Assembly (NCBI GenBank): GCA_002412425.1
Contig: DHVB01000023.1
Location: 1-19,284 of the forward strand
Origin: Bacteroidales bacterium UBA5219
GTDB lineage: Bacteria; Bacteroidota; Bacteroidia; Bacteroidales; ML635J-15
Length of the DNA: 19,284 nucleotides
Direction: 5' to 3'
Shown here: positions 1 to 7,520 of the stretch, one piece after another
Layout: every line of letters begins with the position of its first letter
Numbering within the stretch: position 1 is the stretch's first letter
The notes under the pieces: generated by a model
Seen by the model: only the letters and a program-made list of their open reading frames with translations
Databases searched by the model: none
Told to the model about the DNA's origin: nothing
Position numbers and translations under genes: made by a program

Positions 1-10
1 CTTATGAGAC

Positions 11-24
11 ACCGCCTTTTTTTT
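11..24 (+). terminator. Possible 3' half of a terminator of an upstream gene
   Basis: A short GC-rich stretch (ACCGCC) runs directly into eight T's, as the descending arm and U-tract of an intrinsic terminator would. The matching upstream arm (GGCGGT) would lie before the window start, so this cannot be confirmed here. Confidence 0.35.
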
Positions 25-38
25 CAGTGTTAATTTAT

Positions 39-46
39 TATATTTG
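39..46 (+). promoter_or_regulatory. Candidate -7 promoter box of the flavodiiron gene
   Basis: TATATTTG matches the Bacteroidota -7 consensus TAnnTTTG exactly and lies 33 nt upstream of the start codon at 80. I see no clear TTG (-33 element) at the usual distance; that area is a T-run. The call rests on one box in AT-rich DNA. Confidence 0.4.
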
Positions 47-79
47 TACTTAATTTAAAATTTAAAAAACATAAATATT

Positions 80-1258
80 ATGGCGAGAAAATTTAAAGAG
101 AACTTATACCTACTTGATGTAGTTGATTGGAATAGAAGATTGTTTGATGCTTTAATTCCTCTTCCAGATGGAACAAGCTACAATGCTTATTTTATTGAAG
201 CTAGCGAAAAAAATGTTTTAATAGATACTGCAGAACCTGAGTTGGCACATATATTTTTTGAAAAACTCGAAGGAATCAAAAAAATAGATTATGTAGTTTC
301 TTTGCACTCAGAGCAAGACCATTCTGGACTGCTACCAGAAGTTTTGAAAAAATATCCAAATGCTAAACTTATATGTTCACCTAAAGCGAAACCTACTCTG
401 AGCGATCATATGCCAATTGCTGAAGATAGATTTATTACAGTAGAAGATGGCGAAGAAATTTCTTTGGGAAACAAAACTTTGAAATTTATACATTTTCCTT
501 GGGTGCATTGGCCCGAAACAATGTTGGCTTATTTAAAAGAAGATAAAGTTTTGTTTACTTGTGATTTTTTAGGTTCGCATTTAGCAACAACAGACATTTT
601 TGTAAGTAACGAATGTGAGGTGTATGAAGCATCAAAAAGATATTTCGCGGAAATAATGTTGCCTTTTAGAAACATTATTAATAAAAACTTACCAAAACTT
701 GATGAATACGATATTGAAATAGTTGCTCCTAGCCATGGACCAATGTATGATAATCCAAAATTTATAATTGATGCTTATAAAGAATGGTTATCTGATACTC
801 CTAAAAATGTTGTGATTATACCTTATGTTTCTATGCACGGAAGCGTTGAGAAAATGGTAAATCATTTAGTTACTGCTTTAGAAAATCGTGGAATTAAAGC
901 TTATAAAATTGATTTAACTGTAACCGATCTTGGAAAATTAGCAATAACTCTGGTTGACGCTGCAACTATTGTAATTGGAACGCCAACAGTTTTAGGCGAA
1001 GCTCATCCTATTGTTTCATACGCAACTATTTTAGCAAATGCACTAAAAGCAAAAGCAAAATATGTTTCTATACTTGCTTCTTATGCTTGGGGTGGAAGAG
1101 CAGTTGAAAAAATTGCAGGAATGATTCCAAATATAAAAGCTGAAGTTATTGAGCCTATTTATATAAAAGGCGCACCAACAGAAGCAGATTTAAAAGCGGT
1201 TGAAAATTTAGCCGAAGAAATCAGCATAAGACACAAAAAAGATAATTTGAGTTTGTAA
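80..1258 (+). CDS. fprA: FprA-type flavodiiron protein (A-type flavoprotein)
   Basis: A cytoplasmic two-domain enzyme of 392 aa, the usual size for class A flavodiiron proteins. Residues ~1-245 are a metallo-beta-lactamase-like domain that keeps every expected di-iron ligand: H76, E78, D80 and H81 in HSEQDH, H143 in WVHWPE, D162 in CDFLG and H219 in SHGP. Residues ~246-385 are a flavodoxin-like FMN domain with a phosphate loop at SMHGSVEKM. Family members reduce O2 to water and/or NO to N2O with electrons from rubredoxin or similar carriers, protecting anaerobes. Which substrate is preferred cannot be read from the sequence. No rubredoxin domain is fused. The start has no Shine-Dalgarno, as is normal in this phylum. 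It appears monocistronic; the next gene is convergent across a repeat-rich gap. Confidence 0.95.
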   Translation: MARKFKENLYLLDVVDWNRRLFDALIPLPDGTSYNAYFIEASEKNVLIDTAEPELAHIFFEKLEGIKKIDYVVSLHSEQDHSGLLPEVLKKYPNAKLICSPKAKPTLSDHMPIAEDRFITVEDGEEISLGNKTLKFIHFPWVHWPETMLAYLKEDKVLFTCDFLGSHLATTDIFVSNECEVYEASKRYFAEIMLPFRNIINKNLPKLDEYDIEIVAPSHGPMYDNPKFIIDAYKEWLSDTPKNVVIIPYVSMHGSVEKMVNHLVTALENRGIKAYKIDLTVTDLGKLAITLVDAATIVIGTPTVLGEAHPIVSYATILANALKAKAKYVSILASYAWGGRAVEKIAGMIPNIKAEVIEPIYIKGAPTEADLKAVENLAEEISIRHKKDNLSL

Positions 1259-1271
1259 AGTTTTTAAAGTA

Positions 1272-1303
1272 AAAAGTTTATAAAGTTGATTTTTATAACT
1301 TTT
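1272..1303. repeat. Left copy of a 32-bp direct repeat
   Basis: This AT-only-looking sequence begins AAAAGTTTATAAAGTT and ends TTTTTATAACTTTT. It recurs at 1670-1701 with 30 of 32 bases identical (differences at repeat positions 17 and 19). Each copy is itself a rough inverted repeat (AAAGTTTATAA against TTATAACTTT). It begins 13 nt after the flavodiiron stop codon. The pair brackets the hairpin cluster. It may be a leftover duplication from an insertion, or a convergent-terminator-like element present twice. Confidence 0.75.
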
Positions 1304-1408
1304 CCTGTCTTCTGTACTTTTTTTGTAGCACTCGCTAACTCTTTGATAGTCAAGCGTAATTTATTGTTTTTGGGAGTTACAAAATTGAAACAGCATATCC
1401 ATATTTAT

Positions 1409-1653
1409 TTGTCCGTAAAACAACTAACTCTGCTTGCTCGGATTTTCCCACAACCTGCTCGCTCGGATTTGTAATCCGAGTGTAACATTACCAAGCACTC
1501 GGATTGCAAATCCGAGCGAGCGTCATGGCTGTTGGAGAGAGCATCAGGGGTGTTGGAGCGAGCAGGTGTGGCTTGTCCGTAGGACAACATGTGATTAACC
1601 GTAGGCGCAGCCTGCGGTAGATAGACCCTCAAAAGCCTTGCCCGCAAGGGCAA
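1409..1653. repeat. REP-like cluster of short palindromes
   Basis: In order: a degenerate copy of TTGTCCGTAGGACAAC (1409-1424, 14/16 match to 1573-1588); a half-copy of the CTCGGATT unit (1431-1445); a 26-nt inverted repeat (1457-1482 against 1496-1521, 25/26) whose arms each fold on themselves (CTCGGATT-TGT-AATCCGAG at 1462-1480, CTCGGATT-GCA-AATCCGAG at 1498-1516); a 14-nt direct repeat TGTTGGAGNGAGCA (1530-1543, 1551-1564); hairpin TTGTCC-GTA-GGACAA (1573-1587); hairpin ACCGTAGGC-GCA-GCCTGCGGT (1598-1618, one G-T pair); and hairpin TTGCCC-GCAA-GGGCAA (1638-1653). Small 3-4-nt loops on 6-9-bp stems resemble REP/BIME-type elements that RAYT (Y1) transposases mobilise. That link is inference, since no such gene is in the window. 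Confidence 0.75.
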
Positions 1654-1669
1654 CACAACAAAATCAGCT

Positions 1670-1701
1670 AAAAGTTTATAAAGTTAAGTTTTATAACTTT
1701 T
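1670..1701. repeat. Right copy of the 32-bp direct repeat
   Basis: The partner of 1272-1303 (30/32 identical, same orientation). Its last 11 bases overlap the 3' end of porQ, including the stop codon at 1691-1693, so the final porQ codons are drawn from repeat sequence. The distance between repeat starts is 398 bp. Confidence 0.75.
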
Positions 1702-2773
1702 GACTTTTATAAAATTCAGACAAATTTAATCCCAAACTAATGTGGTGTGACATGCCAGCCAAGTGATAAGAAGCTAAGGCATAAGAGATATTAAATTTTG
1801 AAAGTTTAATTCCTGCACCAAATGAAAGTCCAACAATTTTTGGGCTTGTTTCGATTCGCATTTCGCTTCGGCGGCGGTAATTATAACTTACTGCAAGATA
1901 AAAATTATTTGTAGGAACTATTTCAACGCCAATAACAAAATGTCTTATAAGCTCATCTCCAACTCTGCCAACACCATTCATAAATTTTGTTAATTTTTGA
2001 CCAAAAGTCGTGTCGGCAAGGTTTTCGCTTGTATTTAACTCATAAGTATTGTCGAAAATACTTTTATAACGCAAATTCCATCTTGTTAAATTATGAGCAG
2101 TGATTGAAAATCTAAAAGGAGCATGTTTTAGCTTTTGTGTAACTCCAATTTGTATGTCGAAAGGTAAAGGTTCTTGATTGCCTTTAGTGTAAGGCTTTAG
2201 TTGAAATCCAGCATTTTTTATTACAAGTCCAGCCGAGAAAAGTTTTGCAGTGTCGAGATAAGATATTCCTGCGTCTAAAGCAATTCCTGACGAAAAGTAT
2301 TGATAAAAATCTGAATAAATTGCTTTAAAACTTCCTCCATAACTAATTTTTGAGTTCAATTGGTTTGCGTAGCTTATGTTAAGTGCATATTCAGCTGCTG
2401 AAAAGTCTCCGTGAATATCTCCAAATTCATCAGCATAAAGAAAATTTCCATAATTTATATATTGCAAACCAGCAGCAAACATTCCAATATTTTTAAATTC
2501 ACGTGCATATGAAGCATATCCAAAGTTTATATCGCTAATGTAGTTTATGTAATTTAGAGTAACTTTTTCATTCATATTAGGTTTTAGCAGTGCTGGATTA
2601 CTTAGTACGAAAGAAATGTCATCATCATAGTGAGAAACATTAACTCCTCCTAAAGCTGCTGTTCTAACACCTGCGGGTAAATTTAAAAACTCATAAGTGT
2701 TTCTACCGCCCGATTGAGCAAATAAAAAACTTATCGTAAAAATTAAAAATATGCTTGTAGCAAGTTTTTTCAT
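1691..2773 (-). CDS. porQ: Type IX secretion system protein PorQ
   Basis: A 360-aa outer-membrane beta-barrel-like protein with an N-terminal signal peptide (MKKLATSIFLIFTISFLFAQ). The opening after the signal (FLNLPAGVRTAALGGVNVS), the DDDISFVLSNPALL segment and the later PLPFDIQIGVTQKLKHAPFRF stretch are the pattern I associate with the PorQ branch of the PorV/PorQ (FadL-like) family. In Porphyromonas gingivalis PorQ acts with PorU, PorV and PorZ in the surface attachment complex of the T9SS; that role is family knowledge. I use ATG at 2773; a TTG at 2779 would add two residues. It is the last gene of the minus-strand set, 58 nt after the CxxCxxCC gene. Its 3' end overlaps a 32-bp repeat. 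Confidence 0.88.
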   Translation of the reverse strand: MKKLATSIFLIFTISFLFAQSGGRNTYEFLNLPAGVRTAALGGVNVSHYDDDISFVLSNPALLKPNMNEKVTLNYINYISDINFGYASYAREFKNIGMFAAGLQYINYGNFLYADEFGDIHGDFSAAEYALNISYANQLNSKISYGGSFKAIYSDFYQYFSSGIALDAGISYLDTAKLFSAGLVIKNAGFQLKPYTKGNQEPLPFDIQIGVTQKLKHAPFRFSITAHNLTRWNLRYKSIFDNTYELNTSENLADTTFGQKLTKFMNGVGRVGDELIRHFVIGVEIVPTNNFYLAVSYNYRRRSEMRIETSPKIVGLSFGAGIKLSKFNISYALASYHLAGMSHHISLGLNLSEFYKSQKL

Positions 2774-2831
2774 CAACAAGATTTTTTACAAAATAATATT
2801 ATTATAAACGAATTTGCAAATTTATTATTGT

Positions 2832-3293
2832 TTAAGTTTTCATTAGAAATTTGTCGTTATTTAGTTTGTTGAAAATATTTGCTACTGCTGGACAAACTTC
2901 TGTGTTTTTTATGCAAATGTCTAAAATTCCTAAAATATTCTTTCTGTCTGTATGTGGATATTCTTTACATGCTTTTGGTCGATATTCATAAACTGAACAA
3001 TAATTATCATCTTGTAAAAATGGACAAGGCATGGTCTTGAAAACATAATCGTTGTCTTCATCAATTCGCAAAAATTGTTCAGTAAATTTGGAAGGTTTAA
3101 TTTTTAAATGTTTTGATAATCTAGCAATATCGCTATCAGTAAGCAAAGGACCTAAATTCCTGCAACAATTTGCACATTCTAAGCAATTAATTTTTTCAAA
3201 CTCTTTTTTATGCCGAGAATGAAAATAATCATCTACTTTTTTCGGTTCTAAACTTATTAATTTTTTAATTAATTGGCTATAGTCCTTTGGCAT
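2832..3293 (-). CDS. YkgJ-family cysteine-cluster protein (putative Zn/Fe binding)
   Basis: A 153-aa cytoplasmic-looking protein with no signal peptide. It carries the family's CxxCxxCC cluster (C37, C40, C43, C44) followed by CPFL (C90), NYCSVYEYRPKAC (C99, C109) and a later CxxxxxxC (C127, C134). This matches the YkgJ/UPF0153 zinc- or iron-chelating family, whose biochemical role is largely unknown. The charged N-terminal ~30 residues are helical in character. Its start lies only 6 nt downstream of the stop of the exported nuclease/phosphatase gene, so the two are very probably co-transcribed. Family and motif are sure; function is not. Confidence 0.87.
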   Translation of the reverse strand: MPKDYSQLIKKLISLEPKKVDDYFHSRHKKEFEKINCLECANCCRNLGPLLTDSDIARLSKHLKIKPSKFTEQFLRIDEDNDYVFKTMPCPFLQDDNYCSVYEYRPKACKEYPHTDRKNILGILDICIKNTEVCPAVANIFNKLNNDKFLMKT

Positions 3294-3299
3294 TTCAGA

Positions 3300-4571
3300 T
3301 TATTCAGTTTTAACAAGTTTTACCGATTGGTTTATACCTTCGCCATTAAAATTTAAAATATAAACTCCTTTGCTCAAGCCTGTCATATCATAAGAATAAA
3401 TTTGGTCAGTTTGAGTTAGAATTTGCGTTTCGTAAACTATAGCTCCAGAAATATTCATTAATCTAAGATTGATTATTTTGTTTTTATATATAGTTTGTAA
3501 TTTAAAAACAAGTTTGTCGTCAATAGGATTTACAACATTTGCATAAAATTGCGGATCTGTTGTTAACGAAATAGAACTATTTTGTTCGCCCATATAAAAT
3601 TCTGCAACAACTGGTAGGTGGTCGCTCATTTCGTAAAGAGCTGTAATAACTTCTTGTGGCAAACTTGTGTTACTAGGACTTATTAAACTTTTATTAAATC
3701 TTAAACCATCTTGTCCAACTGCTTTGTAAGAATCGGTTTTGTATTTTATATTAGCATTTCCATCTTTTATTGAGCCTGCAATTAAAATAAAATCAAATCT
3801 ATCATTCATGCCACCATAACTATGGCAGTCGTTGTCGTCTAAGTGAGTTGACTGAGTGTGATGTTCTCTAAAAGTGTAATTATTCCCCCATGCTCCAATT
3901 TGATTTATAGGATCATAAAATGTATATTGAATATCATTAGGGTTTATTAATTTTTGAAATGCTGTTTCGTTGCTGGTGTAAACATTAAAGTCGCCTGTAA
4001 CAATAAAGTTTTCGTTGCTATTGCCAAGATTGCTAATTCTAGTCATTAAATAATCGACCATTTCGCCACGTTGACTTGCATCAGAGCTTGAGTTTCCAGC
4101 TTTTAAATGCAAAACAACAATGTTCATTAAAATATTTTCGCCATTTTCAATATATTTTAACTTATAAATATTGATGTCTCTAATGCCTGTTGCAACTACC
4201 TCATGTCCGATGTATTCAAATTTGTTTTTATCGTAAAATAATCCATTTGCTAAATAACTCGAACTACTAGTGTTTGTTGCTGCCCATTTTGTTTCTCCAC
4301 CTACATTTAAACTATTTCCTAATATATAATTAATAGTATATGTAACGCTAGGGCTTGTTCCAAGTTCACATACAGCTAATAAGTCAGGTTCTTGGTTTTG
4401 TACAATTGTTTTTAAATATCCTGCTTTTGCTACATGAGAATTATTGGTTTGGTCACAATATGAAGTGTAATTATTAAAATTCAATAAATTATAATTCATT
4501 AATTTTATTGTGGTTTGGGAAAACGAATAAATACTAATTAATATAAATACAATAGGCAGTGCTTTTTTCAT
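3300..4571 (-). CDS. Secreted endonuclease/exonuclease/phosphatase-family protein with T9SS sorting domain
   Basis: A 423-aa exported protein. Residues 1-19 are a signal peptide ending FSQ. Residues ~20-327 form an EEP (DNase I-like) fold: N28 in NYNLLNF, E69 in AVCELG, H155 in VVLHLKAG, D194 and N196 in GDFN, D257 and D260 in NDRFDFILI, and D317-H318 in SDHLP. These are the metal and catalytic residues of the family. Residues ~345-423 are a type A T9SS C-terminal domain (VNPIDDKLVF, then GLSKGVYILNF, ending KLVKTE), so the product is expected to cross the outer membrane by T9SS. The substrate (DNA, phosphodiester or lipid head group) cannot be told. It lies 33 nt after the M16 protease and 6 nt before the YkgJ-type gene. 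Confidence 0.9.
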   Translation of the reverse strand: MKKALPIVFILISIYSFSQTTIKLMNYNLLNFNNYTSYCDQTNNSHVAKAGYLKTIVQNQEPDLLAVCELGTSPSVTYTINYILGNSLNVGGETKWAATNTSSSSYLANGLFYDKNKFEYIGHEVVATGIRDINIYKLKYIENGENILMNIVVLHLKAGNSSSDASQRGEMVDYLMTRISNLGNSNENFIVTGDFNVYTSNETAFQKLINPNDIQYTFYDPINQIGAWGNNYTFREHHTQSTHLDDNDCHSYGGMNDRFDFILIAGSIKDGNANIKYKTDSYKAVGQDGLRFNKSLISPSNTSLPQEVITALYEMSDHLPVVAEFYMGEQNSSISLTTDPQFYANVVNPIDDKLVFKLQTIYKNKIINLRLMNISGAIVYETQILTQTDQIYSYDMTGLSKGVYILNFNGEGINQSVKLVKTE

Positions 4572-4604
4572 TTTATTTTGTGTGTTATAGTTTATTAATT
4601 AAAA

Positions 4605-7478
4605 TTAATTTAAGATTTGTTTTTTATCTAACTCAATGATGTTTCCAAACTTTTCTAATTCTTGAAAATCAATTTTTTCTTTATTTCCAACTATTGTAAT
4701 CAACATAGGGCGTTTTTGAATATTTGTTTCGTGAAAAATTAGAATATTTTTAAAATCTAAAGAATTAAAAATTTTAAACCTATCAATTCTTGGGTCTTCT
4801 TTATATCCTTGTAATAGCCATGATTCTACTGATTCGCTAAGTTCTCTCCAGCTTGGTTTGCTAGAATTTATTGATTGTAAAAGCGAAGATTTTATATTAT
4901 CTATTCGTCCATCTTTTACAGGCATTTTGTGAATTAAGCTGTCCATAATATATATAGCATCAATGGTTTTGTCGGCTTGAGTTCCAACAAAAGCCTTTAA
5001 ATATCCCTTTTCTTTTAAAGTTTCCCCACTTCTATAAACAGCGTAAGCCGAATAAGCCATAGAGCGAAACTCCCTAATTTCTTGAAAAACTAAAGCCGAC
5101 ATTCCTGTTCCAAAATATTGGTTAAATGCAGATGCAATAGCTCTTTCTTTCATATCATTTTTATTGCCATCTATGTAAAAATATATTTTGCTTTGTAAAG
5201 ATTTTTTATCATTTAAGAATAAAATAGTATTCTCTTTGTAATCTTGACGCGGTAAAACTTTAGGAAATTTATCGTTTGTTTTTGTTTTTCTTTCTTTCAA
5301 AGTAGATTCAAAATAATTAATAAGTTCATCTGGTTTTAAAGTGCCTGAATAATGTATGTTGCATTCATAAGTAATACATTCTTGCAACAAACTCAATAAA
5401 TCTTCAGTTGTTAAGCTGGAAACTTGTTTAGTTGTTAAGCGTCTTAAATATGGCGAATTGATTCCATACACACCGAAGTTATATAGTGCATCTCCCAATT
5501 CATCTGGAGAGCTTGCTTCATATTTTCTTGTAAACATTGCATTTTGTCTTAATTGCTTTAGTTTAGATTTATCATCATCAGGATTTTGAATAAATGACAT
5601 TATTAAATTCATTGATTCTTTAAAATATTTATCAAAACCATCTACTGAAATTATAAAAAAGTTATTGCTAGCTTCAACGTCAAAAGTACAGCCATATTCT
5701 TGAAGAGCTTTATTAAAATCATCAAAAGGCATATCTTTGCTACCAACTAAAGATAAATATTCGGCTAATTGTTCGTAGCGAGCATCTGTAAGATTGCCGA
5801 CTTTAAATTTGAGCTTGATATTAAAAATATCGTTTATTTTATTCTCAACATGAAAATATGTGAATCCATTGTCGTGTGATTTTATTGTAAGGTCTTTTTC
5901 AAAATTAATAAATTCAGGTATTGATTTTTCGTCTTTTATTTCTTCAAACTCTTTGGCAAATTGCGATTTTGCTTCTGTATTTTCTGGAATGATAGGGTCG
6001 AAGCCAGGTTTTTCTAATTTTTGTTTTTTAGGGAATCCCATTTTTGAATGCAATGCTAAATAATTTTCTGAAAAATATTGACTAGCAACTCTTTTAATAT
6101 CTTCTTTTGTAACAGCCATTATTTCTTCAGGAAGTTTAAGCACTTCTTCCCATGGTTTATCAATAACAAAAGCTTGTCCAATCATAAAAGCACGATCTGT
6201 TGGGTCTTCTAAATCTTGTTGAAATTCTTTAACTAAATTTAATTTTATTGCTTCAAAAAATTTATCGTCAATTTCTTCTGTATAAAGTTTTTGAATTTCG
6301 GTAAAAATTAATTTTTCTGCTTTTTTTAGAGATTGTCCAATAATTTTAGGAACAAAAACACATATCATTGCTCCGTGATCATTTTTAATATCATCAAAGT
6401 TAAATGAAGCCATTAATTTCCCACTTGTTGAAAGTTTGTCTAAATAGCCAGTTTGAGATGAATTGCTAAGCAGTGCAGAACAAACATTTAGAATAACTTC
6501 ATCTTTATGATTTGTAGGTACTGTTCTAAAGGCTAAGGCACCAATTTTTATAGGGCTCATTCTAACATTTACTCTTTCAATGCCATTAAAAGGTTCTTCT
6601 TTATATTCTGGAAATTCAGGAACTTTGCCTTCTTTCCATTCGCCAAAATATTTTTCTATTAAAGGTATTGTTCTGTCCATATCAAAATTTCCAGTTAACA
6701 CCAAAGCCATGTTATTAGCCACATAGTATGTGTCAAACATTTTTCTCATATTACTTAGCGAAGGGTTTTTTATATGCTCGGCTTTTCCGATAACTGTTTG
6801 TGTTCCGTATGGATGTTTTTTGTATAAATTGCTATAAAACTTTTCGAATAATGGAGTAATAAACTCATCGTCATACATGTTTTTTTCTTCGAAAACTGTT
6901 TCTAATTCTGATTGAAATAGCCTAAATACAGGATTTTGAAATCTATGACTGTATAAAATTATCCATTTTTCCATTTGGTTATTTGGGAACATATTGAAAT
7001 ATGCAACAATTTCGTCAGAAGTAAAGGCATTTACCATGCTAGAACCTATTTGGTCGAGTAAGCGATCTAGCTCGTTTGGAATAGCATATTTACCAGCTTC
7101 TAAAGAAAGTTTGTTTATTTCTTTTTGAATTTCTTTGCGTTCATCTTCGTTTGAAGTTTTTGCTAAAACTTCGTAAAGTTCTGAAATTTTTGCTAAAATT
7201 TTATTTTCTTTCTCAAAATCAATGGTGCCAAGTTTATCAGTGCCTTTAAACATCATGTGTTCAAGATAATGCGAAGTACCTGTGTGGTCTGCTGGGTCGT
7301 ATTTTCCACCTGTCTTAATTATTACAGCTCCTAATACATTTGGAACAGAATGATCTTCGTTTAAGTAAACCGATAGCCCATTTTTAAGTTTATAAGATTT
7401 TACGACCAAATCTTTTGTTTGAGCATACGAAAAACTCGCAAATACAAGTGAAAGGCAAAATATAAAAAACTTTTTCAT
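4605..7478 (-). CDS. M16-family (insulinase/pitrilysin-like) zinc metalloprotease, exported
   Basis: A 957-aa protein with a 20-residue signal peptide (ends SYAQ), probably periplasmic. The N-terminal M16 unit has the inverted zinc motif HxxEH (H70, E73, H74). The downstream glutamates appear as E191 and E198 in QSELETVFEEKN, with the 7-residue spacing seen in pitrilysin. The gap from H74 to E198 (~124 residues) is longer than the ~75 typical of the family because of a charged helical insert around residues 85-140. The protein spans two M16 pairs; the C-terminal half has no HxxEH and should be structural. The size and single active N-terminal site fit PqqL-like bacterial double-length M16 proteases that degrade peptides. 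It lies 42 nt after the cyclophilin-like lipoprotein and 33 nt before the nuclease/phosphatase gene. Confidence 0.92.
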   Translation of the reverse strand: MKKFFIFCLSLVFASFSYAQTKDLVVKSYKLKNGLSVYLNEDHSVPNVLGAVIIKTGGKYDPADHTGTSHYLEHMMFKGTDKLGTIDFEKENKILAKISELYEVLAKTSNEDERKEIQKEINKLSLEAGKYAIPNELDRLLDQIGSSMVNAFTSDEIVAYFNMFPNNQMEKWIILYSHRFQNPVFRLFQSELETVFEEKNMYDDEFITPLFEKFYSNLYKKHPYGTQTVIGKAEHIKNPSLSNMRKMFDTYYVANNMALVLTGNFDMDRTIPLIEKYFGEWKEGKVPEFPEYKEEPFNGIERVNVRMSPIKIGALAFRTVPTNHKDEVILNVCSALLSNSSQTGYLDKLSTSGKLMASFNFDDIKNDHGAMICVFVPKIIGQSLKKAEKLIFTEIQKLYTEEIDDKFFEAIKLNLVKEFQQDLEDPTDRAFMIGQAFVIDKPWEEVLKLPEEIMAVTKEDIKRVASQYFSENYLALHSKMGFPKKQKLEKPGFDPIIPENTEAKSQFAKEFEEIKDEKSIPEFINFEKDLTIKSHDNGFTYFHVENKINDIFNIKLKFKVGNLTDARYEQLAEYLSLVGSKDMPFDDFNKALQEYGCTFDVEASNNFFIISVDGFDKYFKESMNLIMSFIQNPDDDKSKLKQLRQNAMFTRKYEASSPDELGDALYNFGVYGINSPYLRRLTTKQVSSLTTEDLLSLLQECITYECNIHYSGTLKPDELINYFESTLKERKTKTNDKFPKVLPRQDYKENTILFLNDKKSLQSKIYFYIDGNKNDMKERAIASAFNQYFGTGMSALVFQEIREFRSMAYSAYAVYRSGETLKEKGYLKAFVGTQADKTIDAIYIMDSLIHKMPVKDGRIDNIKSSLLQSINSSKPSWRELSESVESWLLQGYKEDPRIDRFKIFNSLDFKNILIFHETNIQKRPMLITIVGNKEKIDFQELEKFGNIIELDKKQILN

Positions 7479-7520
7479 ATATAATTTATTTAAAACTTAG
7501 TAATATTATTATTTTAAAAT

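Larger units (their letters stand above)
1259..1690. other. 432-bp gene-free convergent intergenic region with a hairpin cluster
   Basis: The region lies between the convergent 3' ends of the flavodiiron gene and porQ. Two short open frames cross it (1286-1474 +, 1405-1656 -), but both read through palindromic repeat DNA and resemble no protein, so I do not call them. The core (about 1409-1653) is visibly richer in G+C than its surroundings and holds at least five small hairpins plus degenerate copies of two of them, listed separately. The edges carry a 32-bp direct repeat. No transposase gene is present. Confidence 0.75.

Noticed and set aside
80..1258. Ribonuclease J or other metallo-beta-lactamase hydrolase instead of a flavodiiron protein
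   Set aside because: The HxExDH ligand pattern and the attached C-terminal flavodoxin domain are specific to flavodiiron proteins.
1462..1516. Bidirectional intrinsic terminator for fprA and porQ
   Set aside because: The CTCGGATT hairpins are not followed by T-runs on either strand; they sit about 200 nt from each stop codon and occur in a cluster of unlike hairpins.
1409..1653. CRISPR array
   Set aside because: The repeats are different palindromes with irregular spacing and no uniform repeat-spacer pattern; no cas genes are nearby.
1286..1656. Two short open frames (1286-1474 +, 1405-1656 -) in the fprA-porQ gap
   Set aside because: Both run through the palindromic repeat block, start at non-ATG codons, overlap each other on opposite strands and have no protein-like composition.
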